DNA of 64,000 bases from JAABVY01 sp964627935 (GCA_964627935.1 CAZVLB010000001.1:328234-392233), one strand, 5' to 3'. Shown: positions 25,352-34,413, numbered from the stretch's first letter. Made by a program: numbers and translations. The notes: generated by a model not told the origin, from the letters alone.

Positions 25352-26497
25352 ATGGATCTGGATATTAAATACACAGACTTCAAAGCGCAGGTGCGCTCCT
25401 ATGCCGAGGAGAAGATCGCACCCCATGCGGCCAAAATCGACAGTGAGCAGTTCTACTCCAAAGACGTTCATGAGGCGATAAACGACAAGGGCTGGTGGGG
25501 ATGTCTTGTACCCAGAGATTATGGCGGACTAGACCTGAAGACAATAGAATACGCCATCATAGTGGAAGAGGTTGCCCGAGTCTGCGGTTCGACCGCATTG
25601 ACACTGGCGGCGCATAATTCCCTGGGTACCTGGCCGATCTGGAAATTCGGCAATGAGGAGCAGCGCAAAAAGTATCTTCCGCCCGCGGCCGAAAAAGGCA
25701 GTTTGATTGCATTCGGCCTGACCGAGCCGGAGGCCGGTTCCGATGCCGGTGGTACCAAGAGCAAGGCTGTTAAACAGGATGGCGGCTATCTGCTTAACGG
25801 CACAAAATGCTGGATAACCTCGGCCACAGTTTGCGATACCGCCATTGCCACGGCTCGTACCAGCGATGAGGGCGGCGTAAAGGGCATTTCATCGTTTATT
25901 CTCGAAAAAGGCATGGAGGGTTTCACATCCGGCAAAAAGGAGAATAAGCTGGGATGCCGCGGTTCGGATACGGCCTATATGCATTTCGATGATGTCAAGC
26001 TTCCAAAAGAACAGCTTATGGGCGAAGAGGGAAAGGGATTCAAGCAATTCATGATGACCCTTGACGGGGGACGCATATCAATTGGTGCAATGGCGCTTGG
26101 ATTGGCACAGGCCGCATTGGATGTCGCCCTAAAGTATGCTTCCGAGCATGAATTCGACGGCAGGCCCATGGCAAAGGGACAGGGTGTGCAGTTTCAACTG
26201 GCTGATATGGGTATGCAGATCGAGGCGGCCAGGTTGATGATATATAAAACCGCCTGGATGAAGGATAATGACATTCCCTATACCAAGTATTCGGCCATGT
26301 GCAAGCTGTACGCTTCGGAGGTTGCCAATTTCTGCACCGGTACCGCCATGAAGCTGATGGGCGCCGACGGTATCAGTGAGAAATATCCGGCAGAACGCTA
26401 TTATCGTGATATGAAATTATGTGAAATCGGCGAGGGTACCTCGGAGATTCAGCGCGTGGTCATAGCCCGTGAGCTGCTTTCCGGTCTCACAAAGTAA
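25352..26497 (+). CDS. Acyl-CoA dehydrogenase, second paralogue
   Basis: A 381-residue acyl-CoA dehydrogenase starting at the ATG at 25352, two bases after the previous stop, with AAGGA upstream. It has the same family landmarks as its neighbour: FGLTEPEAGSDAGG, CWITSATVCD, the GGRISIGAMALGLAQAA helix, and CEIGEGTSEIQR with the canonical Glu. It differs in replacing the RKQFGRP segment with EHEFDGRPMAKGQGVQ and in having MKLMGADGI in place of the usual HGGYGY loop, so the acyl pocket probably differs. The two genes suggest a pair with different acyl preferences (for example straight and branched short chains). Substrate not determinable from sequence. Confidence 0.82.
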   Translation: MDLDIKYTDFKAQVRSYAEEKIAPHAAKIDSEQFYSKDVHEAINDKGWWGCLVPRDYGGLDLKTIEYAIIVEEVARVCGSTALTLAAHNSLGTWPIWKFGNEEQRKKYLPPAAEKGSLIAFGLTEPEAGSDAGGTKSKAVKQDGGYLLNGTKCWITSATVCDTAIATARTSDEGGVKGISSFILEKGMEGFTSGKKENKLGCRGSDTAYMHFDDVKLPKEQLMGEEGKGFKQFMMTLDGGRISIGAMALGLAQAALDVALKYASEHEFDGRPMAKGQGVQFQLADMGMQIEAARLMIYKTAWMKDNDIPYTKYSAMCKLYASEVANFCTGTAMKLMGADGISEKYPAERYYRDMKLCEIGEGTSEIQRVVIARELLSGLTK

Positions 26498-26522
26498 ATC
26501 TTTACAGATTAGTTAAAAATAT

Positions 26523-26553
26523 AAAGGTCAGGCCGAAAAGCCTGACCTTTTTT
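26523..26553 (+). terminator. Intrinsic terminator of the second acyl-CoA operon
   Basis: AAAGGTCAGGC (26523-26533) pairs perfectly with GCCTGACCTTT (26540-26550) around a six-base loop, followed by a T run. Confidence 0.95.
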
Positions 26554-26698
26554 CGCGGCATCGGGATATATTTACAATAACAGGGGGCTGGGAAAAGCGG
26601 ATATTAATCCGAATTCCTTACAGTATTTATCGGAGTTTTAGGAATGCTATGCAGTTGAAATTCTGAACAGTTAATTGGCTCAAAGATGCTGTTTAGAG

Positions 26699-26727
26699 TT
26701 GAAATAGGCGAGCATTATCAATATATT
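26699..26727 (+). promoter_or_regulatory. Candidate promoter of aminotransferase gene
   Basis: TTGAAA (26699-26704), 17 bases, TATATT (26722-26727). It is about 40 bases before the ATG at 26769, which has its own GAAGGGAG ribosome site. Confidence 0.5.
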
Positions 26728-26768
26728 GTTGCAAAGATTTTTGATTAATTGCTGAAGGGAGATAGCGA

Positions 26769-27701
26769 ATGAATAAAGTGGATAAAATCTGGATGAATGG
26801 CAAGCTGGTGGATTGGGATGATGCCAAAATTCATGTGCTGTCCCATGGTCTGCATTATGCTTCTTCGGTTTTCGAGGGTGCCCGCTGCTATGAGACCAAG
26901 AAGGGATCGGCAATATTCCGTCTGCAGGAACATACCGACCGGCTGTTCGAGTCGGCCAAGATTTGCCGCATGGAAATACCCTTCACCAGGGAAGAAATCA
27001 ATAATGCCATTATCGAACTGATCCAAATTAACAAGCTCAAAAACTGCTATATCCGCCCAATAGTATATCGCGGCTATGAATCTCTCGGGGTTTATCCGGG
27101 TGACTGCCCGATAGATGTTTCCATCGCTGTATGGGAATGGGGTAAGTACCTGGGTGCCGATGCGCTCGAGAATGGTGTCGATGTCTGCGTTTCATCGTGG
27201 AACCGTCCCGCACCCAATACGCTTCCGGCCATGGCCAAGACCGCCGCCAACTACCTGGGTGGCCAGTTGATCAAGATGGAGGCGATTTCGCATGGCTATG
27301 TGGAGGGAATCGGCCTGGATGTGGAAGGCTTCGTTTCAGAGGGATCGGGCGAGAATATATTCCTGGTCAGAAACGGGGTTTTGATAACACCGCCCTTCTG
27401 TGCATCGATCCTGGCAGGCATAACACGCCGCACTGTAATTCACCTGGCCGAGGAAATGGGAATTACGGTAAAAGAGGAGAATATACCGCGTGAGGCTCTG
27501 TATGTTTCCGATGAGGTTTTCTTTACAGGCTCGGCGGCGGAGATTACACCGATTGCAACAATTGACCGGATTCCGATCGGTCAGGGAAGAGGGCCGATCA
27601 CCAAGAAGCTTCAGGATGCTTTCTTTAATGTCGTTGTCGGTGGCAACGATCCCTATGGCTGGCTGACATTTGTTTATAAAGAAGCCGGAGTGACTGCCTG
27701 A
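26769..27701 (+). CDS. ilvE: Branched-chain amino acid aminotransferase
   Basis: A 310-residue fold-type IV PLP enzyme. IWMNGKLVDWDDAKIHVLSH at the N terminus, HYASSVFEGARCY, RPIVYRGYESLG, the PLP Lys in LPAMAKTAANYLGG (about residue 160), SEGSGENIFLV and the GSAAEITPI loop are all typical of IlvE. It transfers the amino group between leucine, isoleucine or valine and 2-oxoglutarate. Its place just after two acyl-CoA operons fits branched-chain amino acid turnover, though the enzyme also serves biosynthesis. The stop and the ATG of rpiB overlap (TGATG), so the two are co-translated. Confidence 0.92.
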   Translation: MNKVDKIWMNGKLVDWDDAKIHVLSHGLHYASSVFEGARCYETKKGSAIFRLQEHTDRLFESAKICRMEIPFTREEINNAIIELIQINKLKNCYIRPIVYRGYESLGVYPGDCPIDVSIAVWEWGKYLGADALENGVDVCVSSWNRPAPNTLPAMAKTAANYLGGQLIKMEAISHGYVEGIGLDVEGFVSEGSGENIFLVRNGVLITPPFCASILAGITRRTVIHLAEEMGITVKEENIPREALYVSDEVFFTGSAAEITPIATIDRIPIGQGRGPITKKLQDAFFNVVVGGNDPYGWLTFVYKEAGVTA

Positions 27702-28135
27702 TGAAGATAGCGCTGGGCGCGGATCATAAGGGCTATCCGCTCAAGGAAAAGATCAAGGCGTATTTGATTGAACGCGGCGATGAGGTTGTCGATTTCGGCA
27801 CCGATTCGGAAGAATCCGTGGATTTTCCGGATTTTGGCCTGAAAGTCGCTCATGCAGTGGCTGATAGTCAGGTAGATTATGGTATCAATATCTGCTGGAC
27901 AGGCAATGGCATGAATATGGCCGCCAACAAGGTTGACGGTATCCGATCGGGTCTGTGCCTTTCCGAAGAGATGGCGGAACTGACCCGTTCCCATAATGAC
28001 GCCAACGTTTTATCGCTGGCCTCGAAATATGTTCCAGAGGATGCAGGCTTGAAAATCGTGGAAAAGTTCCTGAGCACCTCTTTCGAGGGCGGCCGTCATG
28101 TACAGCGCCTGGAAAAGGTCATGGCGGAAGAGTAG
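27701..28135 (+). CDS. rpiB: Ribose-5-phosphate isomerase B
   Basis: A 144-residue RpiB/LacA-type isomerase: GADHKG at the N terminus (substrate phosphate and His region), VDFGTDSEESVDFPDFG, ICWTGNGMNMAANK with the catalytic Cys near residue 66, and RSHNDANVLSLASKY. It interconverts ribose 5-phosphate and ribulose 5-phosphate. The Cys-containing loop reads ICWTGNG where ICGTGIG is common; the Trp is a notable substitution next to the active Cys. The start overlaps the ilvE stop by one base. There is no evident pathway link to ilvE. Confidence 0.9.
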   Translation: MKIALGADHKGYPLKEKIKAYLIERGDEVVDFGTDSEESVDFPDFGLKVAHAVADSQVDYGINICWTGNGMNMAANKVDGIRSGLCLSEEMAELTRSHNDANVLSLASKYVPEDAGLKIVEKFLSTSFEGGRHVQRLEKVMAEE

Positions 28136-28160
28136 AGAATATAGATTTGATCAAATCATG

Positions 28161-28187
28161 CGGCGGATTTCGATCCGCCGTTTTTTT
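28161..28187 (+). terminator. Intrinsic terminator with TTCG tetraloop
   Basis: CGGCGGAT (28161-28168), TTCG loop, ATCCGCCG (28173-28180), then seven T. Confidence 0.95.
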
Positions 28188-28569
28188 ATGCGCTCTGGCT
28201 GTATGATGCTGTTTGCGATGATCCGCGGAAAACATTTATCAGGCCGATGACATCATTGCGATCTTTGGAAACAATGAAGCCGGATGAAAGCAGCATAAAA
28301 TTCTTGCGCCAGACGATTTTCAGGATCGGAATTCCCATCGACCACCGCCCGGCGTGCCAGGTGCTGATCTTGAACTCCTGCATCAGATTGAAAGGGATAA
28401 ACATGGGCGTCTTTGTCAGGTAGCGGTGAAAATATATGCCTTTGTCATCAAACCAGAACTTGCCGTTACCGCGCGCGAACATCTTATCCTGCTTGTAGCG
28501 CTTCCACCAGATTTCATCAATCTCGGTACCGATATAGGCACCCTTATAGTGCTGTCCGGATTTCCACAT
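28186..28569 (-). CDS. Hypothetical small protein, possibly PH/GRAM-like
   Basis: A 127-residue protein without signal peptide. The middle consists of alternating short beta strands rich in aromatics (KFWFDDKGIYFHRYL, PMFIPFNLM, ILKIVWRKNFMLLSSGFIVS) followed by a C-terminal helix (RNDVIGLINVF). This order of strands followed by a helix is seen in PH-like or GRAM-like lipid-binding folds, but no diagnostic motif is present. The ATG follows GGGAG. It is transcribed away from rpiB and toward that gene's terminator. Function unknown. Confidence 0.5.
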   Translation of the reverse strand: MWKSGQHYKGAYIGTEIDEIWWKRYKQDKMFARGNGKFWFDDKGIYFHRYLTKTPMFIPFNLMQEFKISTWHAGRWSMGIPILKIVWRKNFMLLSSGFIVSKDRNDVIGLINVFRGSSQTASYSQSA

Positions 28570-28654
28570 AAAGTTCTCCCGCCAGGATTTATTTATTGTA
28601 TCGGACAGATTCAGGATAAATTCGCAATGTTTGATGGAAAATTGAGGGACGTTA

Positions 28655-29056
28655 TTATTCGGTTACATTAATGATAAAACTGTAATAGGACTCATCGGCC
28701 TGATAAAAGTGCAGGAGATACTGACCCGCTTTTGCCGGACGCCAACCCAGCGCCTCGGAAATCGGTATTTCGGTTTCACTGCATCCCGGAGAAGTCTGGC
28801 GCACAAAAGGCGTGATAAAAATCTCCTTGCCATCCTGTCTGAGCTCAAAACGTGCGAATTGATAGCAGGGATAGCCGATCTGAAGCCGTGCCTTGAGCTG
28901 TGCCTGACGGCCGAGTTTGAGGTGCTGCGGATAATTGACAAAATTGGTGGCGGCCTTGATCAGTTCTCCGGCATCTTCGGGACCAGAGAGATTATCATCC
29001 GATCCACAGGCAAGCAGAAACAAGGGCAGTAAAATCAGCAAAAGTATTCTTTTCAT
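28655..29056 (-). CDS. Small lipoprotein, paralogue of the next gene
   Basis: A 133-residue lipoprotein: signal MKRILLLILLPLFLLAC with lipobox LLAC and Gly-Ser next. The mature domain has two Cys in PCYQFARF and SPGCSE, which may form a disulfide, then EIFITPFVRQ and a C-terminal strand pair with GQYLLHFYQADESYYSF. The same framework occurs in the gene immediately upstream, so the two arose by duplication. The fold looks like a small beta sandwich. No known family recognised. Role at the cell envelope unknown. Confidence 0.65.
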   Translation of the reverse strand: MKRILLLILLPLFLLACGSDDNLSGPEDAGELIKAATNFVNYPQHLKLGRQAQLKARLQIGYPCYQFARFELRQDGKEIFITPFVRQTSPGCSETEIPISEALGWRPAKAGQYLLHFYQADESYYSFIINVTE

Positions 29057-29097
29057 GATTTTGCTCCGGGGCTGTAGATTATATATGCTTGTAATTG

Positions 29098-29520
29098 CTA
29101 ATTAATTTGAGAGCTGTCGACAACATTTATCTCAAAATTATAGAAAGTGCTGTCGGTCTGATAGAAATGTATCAGGTATTTGCCGGGATTTTCGGGCTCA
29201 AAAATAAATATCCGTTCCATACGGCTCTCGAAATAGTTACATCCACGAAATGATTGATAGGCCATGGGTGTGATGAATACCTCGCCGCCGTCAGATGTGC
29301 TTTTAAAATGTGAGAATTCATAACAGGGGAAACCGGCCTCGAGTATGGTTCGGAACCTGATTGACTGATTTATATCTGATGTGTCGGAATAGATGACATT
29401 CCAGGTAGAGACCTCGGTCAGGATACGGTCATCGCCCTGGGAACCCGGTAAAATTTTTGTTTCCGATTCACAGCCTGTTAGGAGGACCGTGGCAATTAGT
29501 ATTACAATAATCTTTTTCAT
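29098..29520 (-). CDS. Small lipoprotein, tandem paralogue
   Basis: A 140-residue lipoprotein starting at the ATG at 29520 with GGAG upstream; a longer frame to 29640 would add 40 non-signal residues. Signal MKKIIVILIATVLLTGC with lipobox LTGC. It shares with the next gene the pattern PCYxFxxF, EVFITP, a GC pair, GKYLIHFYQTDSTFYNF and a final INV. Two Cys (GFPCYEF and FRGCNY) are conserved in both copies. A strong -10-like TATAAT lies upstream on the minus strand (about 29572-29577) without a clear -35. Function unknown. Confidence 0.65.
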   Translation of the reverse strand: MKKIIVILIATVLLTGCESETKILPGSQGDDRILTEVSTWNVIYSDTSDINQSIRFRTILEAGFPCYEFSHFKSTSDGGEVFITPMAYQSFRGCNYFESRMERIFIFEPENPGKYLIHFYQTDSTFYNFEINVVDSSQIN

Positions 29521-29688
29521 GATTTTGATCTCCGTTGATACACGAAATGGGAGCGGCCTACGCCTATCTCCATTATATAAACCACGCTGATAGAGAAACG
29601 TTTGTAAATTTATTATGAAAAATGGACGGTTGATTTGCAATTAAAATCTTCCGATAGTGTAAGGCTTTGTTGCGGATGAGGTTATATG

Positions 29689-30399
29689 CTATTTGCGCTT
29701 TATGTGGATGATGTTTGCCGATCTGAATTGCATTGGTTCGCTGAACTCGAATCCCTCAAATCTGGCCTTGATTTCATCCAATGTCCATTTGCGCACATAG
29801 AAAAGATGCCGTTTGCCTTCCCTCCAGACAGATGAGATAACAAACACACCATCATCTTTCAGGCAGCGTTTGACATTCTCCATGCAGAACGTAAGCTTAT
29901 CATCGTTAACTATATGTTCGAGGACCTCGATCATTATGATCAGGTCATAACTGCCATCGTGTTTTTGCGTGGTGAAGTCTTTTTTGATGAATTCGTAATG
30001 GGGAAGGCGTTTTTCGTGTTTTTCAAAGAGGGTATCGGTTATATCGATACCGGTATAGTTTTTGACACCCATTCGATTTAAGATATCGGCATAGAACCCG
30101 GTACCACAGCCGATATCCAGCACGCTTATATTCTGCATATCCAATCCCAGGGATTGAATATATTCGGAAAAGATCTTTTCATCGCGTTCGTATTCGCGAA
30201 TATTGTCCTGATCCGACTTGCCCTCATCGCCTGCGCCTTTAAGCGATTCGCCATAGCGGGAAAGACGGTCATCCCAGTAACGTGCGGCATCATAATCATT
30301 GCCGCGACCATATTTTATGGGCCCGATTATGGTCTTGTAAATTACCCTTTTTATGAATCCGAGCGGGTCCTTTGTAAACCGTGACAAAATATCCGACAT
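29689..30399 (-). CDS. Class I SAM-dependent methyltransferase
   Basis: A 236-residue protein. The SAM-binding motif VLDIGCGTGFYADIL is near residue 92, followed by the acidic residue in YTGIDIT, the KDFTTQKHDGSYDLIIMIEVLEH segment and a CLKDDGVFVISS strand. The first 60 residues form a helical cap. It starts 15 bases after the ammonia-lyase gene on the same strand, so the two are likely one transcript. The substrate is unknown; small molecules, lipids or quinone precursors all fit the fold. Codon use is like its neighbours. Confidence 0.8.
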   Translation of the reverse strand: MSDILSRFTKDPLGFIKRVIYKTIIGPIKYGRGNDYDAARYWDDRLSRYGESLKGAGDEGKSDQDNIREYERDEKIFSEYIQSLGLDMQNISVLDIGCGTGFYADILNRMGVKNYTGIDITDTLFEKHEKRLPHYEFIKKDFTTQKHDGSYDLIIMIEVLEHIVNDDKLTFCMENVKRCLKDDGVFVISSVWREGKRHLFYVRKWTLDEIKARFEGFEFSEPMQFRSANIIHIKRK

Positions 30400-30414
30400 A
30401 TCCTTTAACAGAAT

Positions 30415-31941
30415 TTATGAGTTGATCTTGCCGATGACTTTTTCAACCGCTTCCAGTATTTCGCCCGATTTTACCACCTCACTGAGTTTATTAATGTCAT
30501 TATAAAGCGGACGGTCCTCTTCGAGGAAATCGACATGCTTTCTGACTACCTCATAGGCGGCATTGGAGCCGGGGCTGAGCTTAAGCGGCTTTCTGAAATC
30601 GGCCGCCTGGGCCGCATTGAGAAATTCTATCGCCAGCACACCGTTGGCATTTTCTATAATATCACGTGACTTGATAGCCGAGGTCATACCCATGGAGACG
30701 AAATCCTCCTGGTCGGCCGCGGCCGGAATCGATCCCGTAGCGGCCGGATGAGACAATATGCGATTTTCATTGACCAGTGCTCCGGCGGTGTACTGCGCCA
30801 GCATCAATCCCGAAAACATTCCCGCGCCCTTGGTCAAAAATGCCGGCAGTCCGGAGGAGAGATGCGGGTTGGTCAGACGATTCACGCGTCTTTCCGACAG
30901 CACGCATAATGTCGTAATCGACATACCCAGAAATTCTGTTGCGAAAGCAATTGGTGAACCCTGGAAATTGGCGCCGGAGATGACCGTGTCATCTTCCGGG
31001 AAGAAAATCGGGTTATCGGAAACGCCGTTTAATTCCGTCTCGATCAGCTTCCTGATAAATGCCATTGTATCTTTAGCTGTGCCGACTGCCTGCGGTGTGC
31101 TGCGCAGTGAATAGGCATCCTGCACTTTCTTGCCCTTTTGCGCCAGCATTTCGCTGTCTGCCGATATGCGGCGGATATTTTCTGCGCAGGTTATGGCGCC
31201 CTTATGCCCGCGTACCCGATGCAGTCTGTCATCGTAGCCGGACATGTTTGCATTGAGCACCTCGAGCACCATGGCAGTGGCAATCTCATGCTGCCTGATC
31301 CATCTGTCGGCATCGTACCATTGCAGGCAGGACATGCCGGTGATGACATTGGAGCCGTTGATAGTCGCCAGGCCGTCACGGGCCTGATATGTGATCGTCT
31401 CGATACCGGCACGTTTCATTGCCTCGGCGCCGGGCAGACGTTCACCCTCGAAAAACGCTTCACCCTCGCCCATCGGCACGAGAGCCATCTGACCCATGGG
31501 TGAAAGGTCTCCCGAGGCTCCCACCGAGCCTTTCTGGCACATTACCGGCGTAACGCCTTTGTTGATCATCTCCACCAGCGTTTCCACGACTTTCAGGCGC
31601 AGTGCGGAATGACCGTTGCAGTGCACATTGATGCGGCTCAGTATCGATGCGCGCGCATCCTCAATCGGAACCGGGTCGCCGATCCCGGCGGCATGGCTGT
31701 AGATCAGGTAGCGCTGGAATTTCTCCACCTGTTCGGGTGTCAGCACAACCTCTGAAAGTTCGCCGATCCCGGTGTTGACGCCGTACATGATGGCGTTTTC
31801 CTTTAGCTTTTTCTCCACCAGTTCACGGCAGACCTTTATTCTTTCGATAGCTTCCTGCGATAACTCTATTTTTTCATTATGGCGGGCAATTTCAACCATT
31901 TTTTCGATTGACAGGTTATTCCCGTTGATGCTTATAGCCAT
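30415..31941 (-). CDS. hutH: Histidine ammonia-lyase family enzyme
   Basis: A 508-residue MIO-dependent lyase. Start at 31941 because GGAGG lies just upstream; a frame to 32016 would add 25 residues. The Ala-Ser-Gly triad that forms the MIO cofactor is in GSVGASGDLSP (near residue 148). Residues typical of the histidine enzyme are present: Tyr in YGVNTGIG, His in YSHAAGIG, Asn in INGSNV, QDAYSLRSTPQ, and Glu in QEDFVSM. Two flanking positions differ from standard HutH (NFQG for NFHG, QEDF for QEDH). It releases ammonia from histidine to give urocanate if it is a true HutH. No other hut gene is nearby, and the partner is a methyltransferase, so another aromatic substrate is possible. Confidence 0.78.
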   Translation of the reverse strand: MAISINGNNLSIEKMVEIARHNEKIELSQEAIERIKVCRELVEKKLKENAIMYGVNTGIGELSEVVLTPEQVEKFQRYLIYSHAAGIGDPVPIEDARASILSRINVHCNGHSALRLKVVETLVEMINKGVTPVMCQKGSVGASGDLSPMGQMALVPMGEGEAFFEGERLPGAEAMKRAGIETITYQARDGLATINGSNVITGMSCLQWYDADRWIRQHEIATAMVLEVLNANMSGYDDRLHRVRGHKGAITCAENIRRISADSEMLAQKGKKVQDAYSLRSTPQAVGTAKDTMAFIRKLIETELNGVSDNPIFFPEDDTVISGANFQGSPIAFATEFLGMSITTLCVLSERRVNRLTNPHLSSGLPAFLTKGAGMFSGLMLAQYTAGALVNENRILSHPAATGSIPAAADQEDFVSMGMTSAIKSRDIIENANGVLAIEFLNAAQAADFRKPLKLSPGSNAAYEVVRKHVDFLEEDRPLYNDINKLSEVVKSGEILEAVEKVIGKINS

Positions 31942-31982
31942 CATTACCTCCGCAAAAATTGGCCAAAAAATATCAAGCTTGT

Positions 31983-32010
31983 AATTTACCAGACCAGCCC
32001 GGAAAGTCAA
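31983..32010 (-). promoter_or_regulatory. Candidate promoter of the ammonia-lyase gene
   Basis: Read on the minus strand: TTGACT (32010-32005), 16 bases, TAAATT (31988-31983). The transcript would start about 35 bases before the ATG at 31941. Confidence 0.5.
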
Positions 32011-32051
32011 GCGCAATCGCTATCGCTCTTGTTCAATTGATATTTCAGCAA

Positions 32052-32081
32052 TAAAAAAGGCACCTGTATGAACAGATGCCT
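32052..32081 (-). terminator. Intrinsic terminator of the M1 peptidase operon
   Basis: On the minus strand AGGCATCTGT (32081-32072) pairs with ACAGGTGCCT (32067-32058), ten pairs with one G-U, followed by a T-rich run. Confidence 0.85.
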
Positions 32082-32105
32082 AAAATTCCAGTGTTTGCAT
32101 TATGA

Positions 32106-34361
32106 TCAGCAATCACAAGGCGCGGGGCCGTTTGCGAAAACCCAGTTAATCAGCCAGACTGCGTCGGAGACGTTTACATCGCCGTCGCAATTGACCTCGC
32201 CCGACTCTATCGGGTCAGGGGAGGGGCCGTTCAGGAAGACATAGTTGATAATCCAGACCGCGTCGGAAACATTAATCTCGCCGTCATTATTGGCATCGCC
32301 ACAGGTATAGCCGTTATCCTCGGTTACCACTATTGTAAGCCAGATTGTGTCCGAACTGGGCGGATTGGATGAATCCTCGACACCCATCTTGAAGCTGAAT
32401 TCCGAGGCCCAGGTGGGAACGCCGGAGAGAATCGGCGGATCACCATCAGTATATTCCAGGCCATAGGGGAATTGTCCGGTCAGATGTGTCCAGGTATAAG
32501 GTGGTACACCACCGATAGCATTGAATTCCTTTTCGAAATACTGCCCCAGATAGGCCGTATCGACCGGATTGGAGATTATCGCCATCCCGAAGGGCGCTTC
32601 TGTCTTGGTGCAAAGAACCCATTCTGTCGGATCGAATTTAATCGAATCAACCGGTTGCGGAACATCCAGCACAAAACTCTGCGTGCGTGTCGAATTAAAT
32701 ACCTTGTAGATCGAATCCTGGCCATTGTAGAAAACCTGTATATCTATCAGCATGGGGAAGACATTCCAGTTGAACTGAGGTCCAACCTGCGTCTGTTCGA
32801 TATACAAGACCACTTTATCGCCATTGCCGTTATTGTAATTGGTCCAGCCATATTCATAGTGGGGATTACCATATTGATATACCCAGGCGTTAAAGAACCA
32901 CTCCAGATCATCACCATATACCGCCTCGGCATGAGCGACGAAATCATCGGTAACGGCTGTACCGTAGCGAAGATCAGGATCGGACTGATAGTTGCGCAAT
33001 ATCTGGAACATGGCTGAATCTCCGACAATGGAACGCAACATATGCAGAACTCTGGAACCCTTATTGTAGGTTGATCCGCCATCGAATATATAGCCGGTGT
33101 CGAGATCATAAACATAAACCGGATCTTCATTCAGGCAGGACTGCGTATGAATATAATCATGATAAAACCCGGTGCCGAAGATCTCTTCGAAATACAGCGC
33201 TTCCGAATACGTGGCAAAACCCTCATTGAGCCAGATATGATGAAAGCTTTCACAAGTGATCAGGTCGCCCCACCAGTGATGAGCCATTTCGTGGATAATG
33301 ATCCATTCATTTACGATGTAATGTACCAGTGCTACCATGGTCTGGTTTTCCATGCCCCACAGATCATAAATCGTCTGGCCGTATTTCTCGTCGATGAAGG
33401 GATAGAGGCCGAATATATCCGAAAAAATCTGCAGTCCCGGAATCGTATAGGTCAGATAATTATTCACTGCCTGAGGGTAACCGTCATAGGCGTAGACCAC
33501 CACCGGCATAGTGTCGCCGGGAGCATATTCCCAGGCCTGTTCATAAAGATTCTGGTTGGCGCAGGTAAAATGGATCAGGTAGATTGCCATCGGGTATGTG
33601 CTCTTCCAGTGTGTGGTGCTGGTCCCGTCGCCGTTGGAATTAATACTTTGCAGGAGACCATTGGCGCAGGCTGTCATGGACGATGGATGGGTCACACGCA
33701 GGTCGAGGCTGTCGATTTTATCATAGGGGAAATCTTTGCATGGAAACCAGTTTCGTGAACCGAACGGTTCGCATTCTGTCTGGCAGATGGAGCCGTTGTA
33801 AATCGCATCGAAACTCAATCCTCCGCCGGTGTTATTCTGGGGAGTTCCTATAAATGGCGGCGAGCCATGATACTGCACAGTTACCGCGAAATCTTCGCCG
33901 ATATTTGCAGGCTCATTAAGATAAACGGTAAACAGCACTCCGTTTTGCAGATAGCTTGCCGGCTGACCGTTGATACTGACATCGTCGATGGTAAGCGCGC
34001 TGGTGAAAGTCAGGTCAACGAGTGCAAGATTGTCCACATTGGATTTTGCATTAACTGTCGTAACACCGGAAATTGTCTGGCCGGAAAAATCCAGGGCGAT
34101 ATCGATATCATAATGGGTGACATCATACTGAAACATGTTGGATGTGGGGCTGCTCAGGCCATAGGGGCCGTCCAGCCTTTTTGTGTCATGCCCATGATTC
34201 TTGATAATCTCCGGGCCTAAGATTTTTCTGCTTTCCAGAATCCATTCTCTGATATCACCTTCATACGGCGGCAGTTGCGGAATCTCCCGGTCGTTTTCGG
34301 CCAGCAATACACCGCACAGGATAAGGCATACCAGTCCTGTCAGATAAAACAAGAGCTTCAT
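32106..34361 (-). CDS. Secreted M1 metallopeptidase with He_PIG domain and dockerin
   Basis: A 751-residue exported protein. Signal peptide residues 1-21, then the M1 N-terminal beta domain (YDIDIALDFSGQTISGV), the substrate motif GMENQTM, and the zinc site HEMAHHWWGD with the third ligand in NEGFATYSE about 20 residues on. After the catalytic domain come an Ig-like He_PIG domain (GQFPYGLEY, GVPTWASEF) and a dockerin-like pair ending CDC. M1 enzymes remove N-terminal residues from peptides. Here the enzyme is extracellular and probably anchored by the dockerin. The upstream M1 gene is a paralogue 52 bases away, with AGAGGAGG before this ATG. The usual C-terminal helical M1 domain is absent. 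Confidence 0.85.
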   Translation of the reverse strand: MKLLFYLTGLVCLILCGVLLAENDREIPQLPPYEGDIREWILESRKILGPEIIKNHGHDTKRLDGPYGLSSPTSNMFQYDVTHYDIDIALDFSGQTISGVTTVNAKSNVDNLALVDLTFTSALTIDDVSINGQPASYLQNGVLFTVYLNEPANIGEDFAVTVQYHGSPPFIGTPQNNTGGGLSFDAIYNGSICQTECEPFGSRNWFPCKDFPYDKIDSLDLRVTHPSSMTACANGLLQSINSNGDGTSTTHWKSTYPMAIYLIHFTCANQNLYEQAWEYAPGDTMPVVVYAYDGYPQAVNNYLTYTIPGLQIFSDIFGLYPFIDEKYGQTIYDLWGMENQTMVALVHYIVNEWIIIHEMAHHWWGDLITCESFHHIWLNEGFATYSEALYFEEIFGTGFYHDYIHTQSCLNEDPVYVYDLDTGYIFDGGSTYNKGSRVLHMLRSIVGDSAMFQILRNYQSDPDLRYGTAVTDDFVAHAEAVYGDDLEWFFNAWVYQYGNPHYEYGWTNYNNGNGDKVVLYIEQTQVGPQFNWNVFPMLIDIQVFYNGQDSIYKVFNSTRTQSFVLDVPQPVDSIKFDPTEWVLCTKTEAPFGMAIISNPVDTAYLGQYFEKEFNAIGGVPPYTWTHLTGQFPYGLEYTDGDPPILSGVPTWASEFSFKMGVEDSSNPPSSDTIWLTIVVTEDNGYTCGDANNDGEINVSDAVWIINYVFLNGPSPDPIESGEVNCDGDVNVSDAVWLINWVFANGPAPCDC

Positions 34362-34413
34362 TATATCAGGCCTCCTCTATTGTGCTGAGCGGCCGGAATA
34401 AGGTTTCGTCAGG

